In this document: piece after piece, positions 54,881 to 64,000 of the stretch
Numbering within the stretch: the first letter of the stretch is position 1
How the letters are laid out: each line of letters starts with the position of its first letter
Source of the DNA: Hyposmocoma kahamanoa
Lineage: Eukaryota > Arthropoda > Insecta > Lepidoptera > Cosmopterigidae
NCBI RefSeq assembly: GCF_003589595.1
Contig: NW_020653333.1
Location: forward strand, 1,782,523-1,846,522
DNA: 64,000 nt
Direction: 5' to 3'
Position numbers and translations under genes: made by a program
The notes under the pieces: model-generated
What the model was told of the DNA's origin: nothing
What the model saw: the letters and a program-made list of their open reading frames with translations, nothing else
The model's database searches: none

Positions 54881-55480
54881 AGAACAGAGATAAATCGGGC
54901 CGTGGTATAAGAAAGGGATTTGAGCCAATAGAGGGGGGTTACTGAGATATGCCCCTAACAGGCTAAGGATATAATGTAGGTAAATTGCCTGTAGTCCACT
55001 TTCCGTTGATTGTTCTGTACTGCGAAATCCTGTTACGATATCAGTGCTATTCATAATATATTTTTTGTTACCATACAGACAACGTAAGAATATCCTTCGA
55101 TGCCAATTATCATAATAATAATATAGCTGTTCTAATCAAACTTTCAAAAACTCCGAAAACATTGCAAGAACAACACGTTTGTCACAAAAACTTTTCGTTA
55201 CATTTCGTCTAGATCACGGGTGTACTCTGACCCAAAATTTTAAACAAGGCCCCATCTTCAAGCTATGAGATACTGTATGGGCAAATCGATTTCTATCAAA
55301 ATTTCTACCAAATCTTTAAAAGAAATTTCTACATAGCAATAAGACTGTAGTATGTTGTATTAACTTATGTTTTTTATACTTATGTATGTATGTTTTTTAC
55401 AAGTTTGTGTTGCCACTGTAATTTTATGTGTAATGAAGAGTATTTCATGAATTCATTCATTCAAAATACAATCTTTTCAG

Positions 55481-55627
55481 CGCCACCAGCAGGAACAACG
55501 GTATCGCAGGAGTTCATGGAATCCCTGTTCGCCTTTGTGCCGGAATACCACGTGGATGCAATGCTAGAGCTTTGCAATACTTTGCGATTGTACATGCATC
55601 CCACAGTACCTGTGCAACAAATACCTG
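55481..55627 (+). CDS. RNF123: RNF123 exon 26
   Basis: Reads PPAGTTVSQEFMESLFAFVP, EYHVDAMLELCNTLRLYMHP, TVPVQQIP. Matches human [36 protein letters not shown]. Acceptor cttttcag, donor g|gtatat. Confidence 0.95.
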
Positions 55628-55792
55628 GTATATAGTGGAATTTACTTCCTTTCTATTTGGTTTATTAAGCAAAGTTTTTGCAACAAATCTCACACAATAA
55701 ATAGCACTCTTGATGTAATAAGACCACATCTGTAAAATGACAACTTTACGAGAATTAAAGATTCTACGAGCGAAATTACTCGTTTGAACACT

Positions 55793-56075
55793 ATCTCAGT
55801 TTGAATTCAATTTTTTTCCCGTACTAATACGGTTCATTTTACAAGGATACTGGCTTCACTTCCGAATTTATTTTTTTACAAACTAAATAAAGCCATTTGA
55901 AAAATGTATGCCGTATACTATACGTGTTCTGTTTAGTTCAGTTAATATAAAAAAAATCATTGGTATATTATGAAGTACCTATTGAATTTTTTCGAGATAA
56001 GTTTGTTTTTTCTATCGTTAAAATTTTTAGGATTCGTGTTTTCATACCGTATAGTAATCAGCCTCAATTTTACTT
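55793..56075 (+). repeat. Repeat E, uninterrupted copy
   Basis: Starts ttgaattcaatttttttccc and ends ttttcataccgtatagtaatc. It serves as the reference for the family. 56076-56930 is AT-rich with no recognisable feature. Confidence 0.6.
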
Positions 56076-56934
56076 ATATATTTTTTCCAAAATGATTGAT
56101 TCAACACTTTCACTGTTATGTGGAAACAGCCAAAGCCTTAAAAACACTTAATTGATCTGGAAGATGATTTAAACAAATGGAGTCGTATCTAGCGCGCAAT
56201 GTTCAACCTCGAATGTTCTGACTGTCCTATACTTTTTAAGTCATTTATTTTGGGGACCACTGTAACATCAAAAACTATTTACATAAGTTCCTACTATGAA
56301 ATTTACAAAAAATAATTACAAATTCTTCCTTCAAATATTTTTCATAAATATCGAAAGCACGAATTTCGGAATTTCATAAGAACTACCCGTACATAATTTG
56401 TTCAATGTAATTCGTATTATTTTTATGCCTTTCATGTGATAATAGTATTTTATGCAATCGTTGCATAATGAGGGTAAAGTCGAAAAGCCACGTGGCCTAA
56501 GTAATAGGTACGAGATTGTAAGACCTAATTATCTAAAGAATACTTTCCCAGAGAATAAAGGGTCACTCTCCGCCTCTCCCTAGTTTTAGACACCAGTCCG
56601 CGCCCCTCATATTGACGATCACATTGACGGAACGGCAACATAGCTGTCAGCGAGCCGTTCGCTTTATACGATTTTGATATTCAAATTTCGAATTTTTAAT
56701 ATAATGCGATTTCATAACAGATTATTTAAAAAAAATATTTTATTAAAGAAAAAATGTTGTGTAGGTAATTAATGGTAGTGTTATTCACGTATTATATTAA
56801 GCTTTTAAGTTGTATAATTTACGGTTATTTTAGTATTTAATAAATAAAATCATTGGTCTACGTAATGATCATAATTATTTACATGTACACAACATTCATT
56901 TGCTCTTACAAAGTTACTGTGCACGTTAAACAAG

Positions 56935-57060
56935 AGACTACGTAGCTCAAGTAAGTGATGCATAACCCTACCACCTTGTAGACACCTTGCTGTACGTAGT
57001 AGTAGTAGTAGGTAAATAAGTTTCTACCGTTGTATGGAGCGTCCGGGGTATGATTTTTCT
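56935..57060 (+). repeat. Repeat with TAG run, copy 2
   Basis: Matches 27590-27710 (gtagtagtagtagtaggtaa, gttgtatggagcgtccgggg). 57061-57870 holds nothing else recognisable. Confidence 0.5.
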
Positions 57061-57870
57061 ACAAGTAAATAAAATAGTGAAACACTACCAATATTTAATG
57101 TACATTTTGTTAACAATCCATGACAATAACTTCAAACGAACGCTACAAAACACAAACCAAAGAGATAAAAGTGGCCAAGTACCGCTTATATTATAACCAT
57201 TTTTTTTATAAAAGGTTATGGTCCGGTTGCAAGATCTTTAGGCCAACGTAACCAATCAGGAAGCAGTAGAGCGTTTTAGTAGTGTCATGTTTGATATTTT
57301 AATTTTTTTATTATTTTATTTATTTGTTGAGCATTGGCTATAGAGCCATCAGCTTATACAATAAATAATTTATTGAAACTCAAAACGTAATAACAATTAA
57401 AGTAAAAATTTATTTGTGAAAAAACTGTTGCCACAAAAAACCGCCATTTTTCTGAAAATTATTAATTAGCAAAAACACGACGTTCTTTTTTTGAAACTAA
57501 AATGAAATTTTTCAGTTCATTGGCGAATGCCATAGACAATAGAATTTTAATTCAGAAGTAACTCTTATAAGTTTGTGTTCAGAACTAAAAAGGGCGTCTT
57601 TGTGGTATGGTATAGGAAATTATAAGATAGATTAAAGTTAAAATGCAGGAGTAGAAAAAAATCACTTAACATCTGACATGTGGCTTTATTATACCCAGAG
57701 TACGCGATGCAAATTTACGTATACATTGTTTTTTAAAATTAAACTTTTCGTTGTATCCGTTCTGTCATATTGTGTATGATAAATAGGAACGTCCGAAATT
57801 TAGAACAAAAAGTTACGTATCCATGAAAAAAAACACGTTTGTCATGCGTAATTGACGTAGACATGGATTT

Positions 57871-58391
57871 ATGTACAGTCGATGCTTTAAAATACTTGGC
57901 CCTCTAGCCGAACTATTGGTTATAAGAGCCTTCTTACGTATTCAACAGATAAGTGTAAAGAAATTGCAGCTTTTTGGTTGAAATTTGTATGTATATAATG
58001 TATTTAAAAATAAAATTGGTTTAAAACCTTCCTTAGCACGTTATTGATGAATGATGCAATAAGAAAGTCGTATCAAAATGAACTGCCTGACTGGCAGAAT
58101 GTTTACCATGCCACACAGAGGTCCCGGGACGGAAGAAATATTTGTATGGCCTACATTTATTTCTCTTATGAGTTTGGGTATAACCTGTGATTGTCTATGC
58201 GGGTGTTCACGGTACTCGCGACACAGGGTTTCCCTAGTGCGAGACTATGAGCGTACGCGCTATAATTATAATTTTACAGCTCAGAGGTTAAAGGTTAAAT
58301 TTGTTTAACTTAACACCTTTCTTCACACTCGTCTAATAAGAACCAAATAGTTGGTTAGGGGGTTCAGGGATCTTAGAGCATCAACTGTACC
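57871..58391. mobile_element. MITE J, copy 2, with a nested SINE A (copy 6)
   Basis: Ends tgtacagtcgatgctttaaa and cttagagcatcaactgtac, inverted. The body matches 42903-43390 around a plus-strand SINE A at 58096-58276 (taccatgccacacagaggtc, cgcgacacagggtttcccta). Confidence 0.7.
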
Positions 58392-58399
58392 TCAAAAAT

Positions 58400-58945
58400 C
58401 TGAGGTCTACTCTCCTCCGTCCTATATCTGTCAAATAAGTAATACTGGACCGAATTAAAGGACAATATCAAGTATGAAGCTTCATTCGCATCGAGTATTA
58501 CTTATTTGCAGCAATTGTTTCGGACGGATGTCGGAGAAGGACCTGATCCCAGACGGAGAAGGAGAGTACAGGGGTTACCTATCAGTAGTCCGGAATGATA
58601 TTTTCCAGAAATAACGTTTGGTCGAAATTTCATAACCTCGAAAGTAATTTTGAAAGGAAAATGTTTTTTCTTTTAAACCTTTTTTTTGTTAATCCGGGGG
58701 AATCTGTTTACAGATACCCCGGCCCCGCAGGGGCAGATAAACCTAACTTAACTGTCTTTGCGATATTCATTCAACATATCCTGAAAGAACAACTGTTTTG
58801 TTATAATTCGGTTTTCGGTGTAATGAAAATTCGAACAAATGTTATTTCGGTTAAAAAAATTTTCGAATTTGTGATAGGTTACCGAGTACAGGGCCTGATC
58901 CTAGACGGAGAAGGAGAGTACAGGGTCTGATCCCAACGTTAAATC
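58400..58945. repeat. Inverted-repeat element and retroposon fragment before exon 27
   Basis: 58400-58580 begins gaggtctactctcctccgtc and ends agacggagaaggagagtaca, inverted ends. 58683-58745 is a fragment of the GC-rich retroposon (see 28883). 58590-58720 also matches 62800-62890 (ttccagaaataacgtttg, aggaaaatgttttttctttt). 58880-58945 repeats cctgatcctagacggagaag and stops eight bases before the exon 27 acceptor. Confidence 0.5.
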
Positions 58946-58952
58946 CTAACAG

Positions 58953-59115
58953 AATGGGAGGAGTTAGTTGTATCGTGTGCAGCATTTCTGTGCTCGGAAT
59001 TCGCGGACCAGCGAATCGTTCTTGCCAGTACGCGGGAGTCCCTCGTACAAACACTGGCCTCCTTTGCCACGCAGCCTGCCACCATGAGGGCCATTGAACG
59101 TGTGCCTATGAAACA
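58953..59115 (+). CDS. RNF123: RNF123 exon 27
   Basis: Reads WEELVVSCAAFLCSEFADQR, IVLASTRESLVQTLASFATQ, PATMRAIERVPMK. Matches human [49 protein letters not shown]. Acceptor ctaacag, donor ca|gtaaga. Confidence 0.95.
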
Positions 59116-59311
59116 GTAAGATTCTATGTAATTCGCACTTACACTGGTTTCAAATAGATTGGGTTTTATTTTGACTCTCGTGTTATTTCAGTGTTCAAAA
59201 TCATAATTAATATTGACTTTTATGAAAAGATATTATGTATTCTAGTTAGTATAGTGTTACGACGTTAATTTATGTATGAAGGAACTAAGAAGTTAAGTGC
59301 GTTATCCACAG

Positions 59312-59449
59312 GCAAATGTCAATGGTAGAAGAACTGGTACGACCTTATCAGAATCGTGCGTGGGCGCAATCCAATTGGGTACTTGTGCGGTTCTGGCACG
59401 GGTCTGGATTCGGATTCAGACACCGGCAGTGGCCCCATCTTGCTGCCAG
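59312..59449 (+). CDS. RNF123: RNF123 exon 28 (last in window)
   Basis: Reads QMSMVEELVRPYQNRAWAQS, NWVLVRFWHGSGFGFRHRQW, PHLAA. Matches human [41 protein letters not shown]. Acceptor tccacag, donor ag|gtaaga. The next exon was not found before 64000. Confidence 0.96.
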
Positions 59450-59496
59450 GTAAGATTTATCAAATGTTTACTTTGTAGGTATAAGACAACTTTTGG

Positions 59497-59790
59497 CAGT
59501 AGAGCTCCTTATGAAAGAGTTCGTTAAGGAATGTACTGCCGCCTTACTTGTTTCTGCCGCCAAGCAGTAATGTGAGCATAACTGCGTTCCGGTTGTGAAC
59601 GGTAGGGGTGCTGGTCCAATTACAGGCACATGGGACTCGTCTCAGTGTGACGGGCGGGCGCAATGGCAGTGCCCCTCCGATCTCTGCGTTTTAAAGCTCT
59701 AAGTGGCACTGCAACTGTTATGGACAGGCGTGTCGCTTACCAGCAGGCCCACCACTTAATCGTCTCGTGACTTGGTATTATAAAAAAATA
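59497..59790 (+). repeat. Repeat B, full copy
   Basis: agtagagctccttatgaaag to tcgtgacttggtattataaa plus an A/T tail. A piece of MITE K (agggtgcgtac) follows at 59855. 59890-60610 is otherwise featureless, with a 20-base inverted repeat at about 59930-59965 (caagtcactgacc/ggtcagtgacttg). Confidence 0.65.
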
Positions 59791-60614
59791 TATTTTTATT
59801 AAATATATTATATTTTTATTACCTTTCCAGTTATTTTTATTCCCTTTTTGTAAGGGTGCGTACGCTTTGCATGTGCGCTGCACGCTATACTTCGTTTCAA
59901 TCAATCTTAAACAAAAAGTAAAACAAACAAGTCACTGACCAACCATAGATGGTCAGTGACTTGTGATGGCCATTTGTAATGCCAACTACAAATCGAATGA
60001 ATCGATTTGTTTAATTGAATCGTACTAGGGGTTCTCCTTACATAACCTTTAAAAGCACATTGAACATTTTCGAAATCTTAATTTTAAGTACTCCTAGAAA
60101 TCCTTACACTTACTTCTGTTTTTTCAATATTAAACAATAAACGTCGCAAGTATTTTTTGGGACAAATTTAATATCCTAATGGATCCCAACAAAAGTAATA
60201 AAACGAGCGGTGTCCAGACTTTTCGTGAATAAATGACAACATATCGAAGCTCATAAATATCGCGATTTATACCTTTCAGACAAATTTTCCCAGAGAAATA
60301 TAACAATTTATTTCACCTTCAACGAACTTGAGATACTCAAGCTATTAGGCAAACATTTAACAAAATTTGTATTATTAGCGAAACGTGACATTGATTAATT
60401 TTATTACTTTGTTTCATTAAGGATTATGTTATATTGAAATAAAAAAATTAAAAAAGAACGGATATTTGAAACGGAGCGCAGGGCGTTGGCGGTTTGGAGT
60501 AATATGCTTGCCCGCAGGTTTGCTCGATGCTCCAACGAAGTTAAAATAACGCTTTTTAAAGCTTAGTCAATCTTTTTACTCGAGTAGTCTGTGGATTAGG
60601 TATACGAAATGAGC

Positions 60615-60965
60615 CTTTAACGCCCTGCGCGTGCAACATTTAGAATGCTGATGGGACTGCCAAGCTGGTGTAGTGCATCGGGTAAGTTTGCGATGGCTCA
60701 CACGGACAGCTTCCAGGCCATGATGCGCAAAATGATTGTCTCACTGATGAGTCGAGGCTCAGTACTAACAGCATTCTAAATGCCATAGCGGGAAGGTATG
60801 ATTGTCCTATCCTGAAACATTGGATAGTGCAAGTTAAGAGCGTAGCCCAGTTTGAAATATAATTAAGTTGCACTGATTATTACTAACCTTGACATAAGTT
60901 CTTTTACTAACATACTATGGATGTTTTATGGTCCGAAATAAAGAATTATTATTATTATTATTTAG
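60615..60965 (+). pseudogene. LINE 3' end, same family as at window start
   Basis: Broken frames read RVQHLRMLMGLPSWCSASG, FAMAHTDSFQAMMRKMIVSL; ends gtccgaaataaagaattatt and TTA repeats. A 5'-truncated relic in the intron after exon 28. Confidence 0.65.
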
Positions 60966-61380
60966 CGGAACGCTGACCGCACCCGCCATTGCGAAAAAAT
61001 TTTTGACGAGAAAGGTCGTGATTTTGTTTTATTTGGATTTATAGTGATTGGGTATTATACTTAATATAATTTATAACAGTCATTGGAGTCTCATTTCTAT
61101 ATAATATTGTGAAAAATATTCGCCTGCCAAGATTTGGTGAAATGTACGATCTAGTATAATACACTGTAAGACCTGCTACATTAACATTAAAATGTTAACT
61201 ACATTTTTCAGCGAATAAATATCTTGTATTCTTCTAAGTCTACTATGACGATCTGTAATAATAAGTACCTAATATCATCCGGTTTCGGCAGCTGCTTTTC
61301 TGATTCAAATTCGAATTACTTTGCGTACCGTTCTCGAAATTATAATAATAAGTTCTCAATTTGGAAGTTGAAAATTTTTT

Positions 61381-61460
61381 TTTTTTTCACCTCACTTGCT
61401 CGGAAAGGCTTTCTTTCTCATTAGATATCTGTGCGCAAAAGCGTTCTTTCCGCGCTAGCA
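61381..61460. repeat. Repeat shared with the gap edge at 31698
   Basis: cacttgctcggaaaggcttt and ctttctcattagatatctgt are the reverse of 31720-31790. 61461-62075 shows nothing else recognisable. Confidence 0.5.
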
Positions 61461-62075
61461 TGGAAAAGATTTTCGGAATTCGAACTTGACGATAGACTGT
61501 GGTGCACCTAACTTTTTCTTTCGATGAAAAAGAAATCATAATGACACGTTCAACTACGCGATTTGTCGTACATTATTTATGTAATATAAATCCGTTGGCA
61601 TATCTTATTCTTATTATTGTTGACATTAAATTGACATTGAAAAGTTGTGTATTTCGCGCAGCAGCAAAGTTGTTTTGCGTCTTGTGCCTTAAAACCCTCG
61701 ACGCTTAGGATACTACATTCAATCTTAGACTCCTTCGCTTGCTCTGGTTTCAATACAAGCACTCACGTCAAACAACAACTTTGATGCCTTGCATAAGAAA
61801 TTACTATTTATGTAGCAGCCTTAACAATAAGATGACAATGACGTAATTACCACCCTTGGTGTTACAAGGCCGCATCTACAAAACGGCAACTGTTCAGGAG
61901 AAGGGCTTAAAGTTTGTACGAACGAAATCATTCGATAACTTTTTTAATTTAAATAAAAGAGTTATAAAATTTCTGAAATACATAATTTGTTTCACGTAAT
62001 TCGTATTACTTTTATGACTTTCATCTGATAAAAACACTTGTGACGTATGATGAGATGTGGCTTTATTTAATTTTT

Positions 62076-62375
62076 TTATAATGTCAAGTGACTGGACGGA
62101 CAGTCGTGCGCCTGATGTTAAACAACACGCCTATCCATAACAGTTGCAATGGCACTCAGAGCTTGAAATCTCAAAGATTTTAGGGCCACTGCCACTGCGC
62201 CCGTCCCCTGAGATGTAAGTTGACAAGTCCCATGTGCCTGTAATTTCACCAGCACCCTTACCCTTTTAAACCGGAACGCTGTTATACTCACATTACTGCT
62301 TGGCGGCAGAAATAGGTAAGATGGCAGTACTTCCCTGGACGAACTCTTTCACAAGGAGCTTTTCTGCTACTAGGC
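62076..62375 (-). repeat. Repeat B, full copy (minus)
   Basis: Reverse orientation: ataatgtcaagtgactggac to gaactctttcacaaggagct. 62376-62904 is otherwise without clear features. Confidence 0.65.
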
Positions 62376-62904
62376 TTTATTACTCCACGGGACAATATTA
62401 CATTACTTACAAAATCAGATATTGTTAATGCCATGTATGGTTGAGAAATAATATGCAAAATAATCATAATTTTATTTTGTAGAATAGACTTAGGCCTGGC
62501 GCCCATTGGCGGGACTAAACAGCAAGCGAGCATTGGGCATGCCTATCCTTAGTCACGCCGCTGTATCCTTAGATATGACATGGCATCCTTAGGCACGCCG
62601 AAGCTTACCGCCTACTATCAAAACTCCGCCACACGCTCGAGGTTAAGCGATAAGTGCCTACCGATGAGTGTATCGCCGGCAGTGCAAGCGCTCAGAGGGT
62701 GTTGCATGCTCGTATATATGCATGCACGGTCGTACGGCACGTTTTGTAACAAAAGTCGTCGCAATCAGTGGATGGGTGTAGAAGAAGAATATCAGTATTC
62801 CGAAATGACATTTTCCAGAAATAACGTTTGCTCGAATTTTCATAACCTCGAAAGTAGTTTTGAGAGGAAAATGTTTTTTCTTTTAAACCTAACTTAACCT
62901 GGGG

Positions 62905-63275
62905 GTGATTCACGTAATCAAACCGTTACGATATCATAGCGATTTAGACCTTGAACTGTTTTTTCGTATTCACGTGTGACAGTAGAGGTCAACGAATCGT
63001 TGGATCCAAATATCGCTAAAGCGTATTCTGGTATATGAATCGAACTTAAATCGACTCTAAACGACAAGTCATACGTATTCTGCTAAAATTTTGACAGTTC
63101 TTTCAATAGACTTTCGACGGCTAATTGTCAAATTTCACAGTCCAGTCGTTACGTTTCGATACTACTCATATCAACGTTCGTTCAAGTGATACGTGAATAC
63201 CCATTTTGGACAGGACTTCGATCTAACGACTATGTAACTTCAACGATATTTTGATAGGTTGAACTTACGTGAATC
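62905..63275. mobile_element. MITE D, uninterrupted copy
   Basis: Starts gattcacgtaatcaaaccgt and ends ttgaacttacgtgaatcgc, inverted at gattcacgtaa. The inside matches the two parts at 21117-21205 and 23008-23275 in reverse. Confidence 0.7.
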
Positions 63276-63282
63276 GCAGTAC

Positions 63283-63790
63283 TAACCTTTTGTACAACTT
63301 CCGTCATTCTTCGTCGCAATTCGGCAACGTTTGATGTCGGTTTTGCATAAACTGTTTTCTTTCAAACAACTCCAGTAAAAAAGTCAAACACGTTTAAATC
63401 TGGAGAACGGGGTGTCAGATCTACGGGAAAACGTGCCTTAGCATATTGCGGGAAATGTGGTATCAACATGATAGGTGTCCTGCTCATTATGCCCGTCCAG
63501 TAGAATAACTCATTGAAGAGCACGCAGGTCGATGGATTGGGCGCCTTGCTACAATTTTGTGGCCACCCCGTTCTCCGGATTTGAACCCGCTAGACTTTTT
63601 GCTGGGGTTGTCTGAAAGAAAAAGTTTTTGCAAAACCGATATCAAACGTTGCCGAATTACGACGAAGAATGACGGAAGCTGTACAACAGATAAATTTACG
63701 ACGATACGCACGATTGGTGAAAAGGGCAAGGCGTTGCCGTGCATATATTGATACCGGTGAAAAACAGTTTGAGCACTTTCTGTAGTCTGT
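63283..63790 (+). pseudogene. Fold-back DDE transposase remnant
   Basis: 63445-63750 in broken plus-strand frames reads HYARPVE, RWIGR, WPPRSPDLNPLDFLL and a tail in a second frame. This is the end of a Tc1/mariner-like DDE transposase with its third acidic residue in SPDLNPLDF. 63283-63410 is a second copy of its end in reverse (gtacaacttccgtcattctt pairs with the stretch ending near 63690), giving inverted arms of about 125 bases around a 150-base loop. Confidence 0.7.
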
Positions 63791-63936
63791 AATAAAATTA
63801 TAATAATTTATTCATTACGTTTATATAAATTTCTATATCTGTCGAGAAATGTGGAATTTTGAGACTGTTTGCCTCACTCAATCATACTTACCATTTTTAC
63901 CAGTCAGTCTAACTCCGACTACATGGCTATGAAACC

Positions 63937-64000
63937 TTTTTTTTTTACGTCAGGAAATCATCATGGATACCCTCCGCCCGGGGGAGGCGAAGGATTATGT
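63937..64000 (-). repeat. Edge of a GC-rich retroposon
   Basis: A T-run (A-tail on the minus strand) followed by GC-rich ggataccctccgcccggggg at the window edge. It looks like the 3' end of another poly(A) retroposon; cut by the window. Confidence 0.35.

Larger units (their letters stand above)
10722..59449 (+). other. RNF123: RNF123/KPC1 gene, exons 8-28 (C-terminal part incomplete)
   Basis: Twenty-one plus-strand exons continue the RNF123 protein from about residue 310 to 1149. They cover the helical region after SPRY, the segment matching human [15 protein letters not shown], the YYWDEY/RLGG..L region, the LDGLLALYHGA helix, the VPEYH block and the final AWAQSNWVLVRFWHGSGFG block. In human this last block lies about 300 residues before the C-terminal RING. 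The remaining exons, with the RING, are past the right edge. Introns range from 76 bases to over 8 kb and are full of transposons. All 20 internal junctions checked keep phase, which argues for a functional gene rather than a relic. Exon 8 has no upstream partner on this strand. Confidence 0.93.

Noticed and set aside
63950..64000. Exon 29 of RNF123 after tttacgtcag
   Set aside because: In the required phase it reads Arg/Ser-rich GC-rich repeat sequence with no match to the expected region; it looks like a retroposon end.

Overview
The window is AT-rich animal DNA with split genes, GT-AG introns and dense transposon debris. The repeat types (RTE- and CR1-like LINE fragments with moth-type C-termini, tRNA-headed SINEs, hAT, Harbinger-like and mariner elements) and a small secreted peptide resembling the lepidopteran ENF/stress-responsive cytokines point to a moth or butterfly. 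It is a eukaryotic nuclear scaffold piece with one 400-base N gap (31298-31697).

One large gene fills the window: the RNF123/KPC1 orthologue, an E3 ubiquitin ligase with an N-terminal SPRY domain. I could place 28 coding exons with compatible phases, about 1,149 codons. The C-terminal RING part lies beyond the right edge. The gene does not run one way. Exons 1-7 (start codon, SPRY domain) lie on the minus strand from 7610 down to 1713, while exons 8-28 lie on the plus strand from 10722 to 59449. The two halves are head to head, yet every exon is open and exon 7 joins exon 8 in phase. Either a contig was flipped during assembly, or there is a recent inversion, or the message is trans-spliced.

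Nested antisense in intron 14 is a single-exon gene (35516-35851, minus) for a 111-residue secreted precursor. It ends in C-x2-G-x2-R-x-G-x2-C, the cysteine pattern of stress-responsive peptides (SRP/uENF).

The rest is mobile DNA in introns. Intron 10 holds an apparently intact two-ORF CR1/L2-like LINE (about 13413-18835, minus). Elsewhere there are LINE 3' ends of at least five families, a dead mariner (26109-27456), hAT-type elements with 8-bp target duplications (6311, 19159, 21307), palindromic MITEs with TTA/TTAA flanks (23494, 25200, 30776, 36249), tRNA-headed SINEs, tandem repeats at 52.5-53.3 kb, and fold-back structures at 48.4 and 63.3-63.7 kb. Several repeats end within a few bases to tens of bases of RNF123 splice acceptors.
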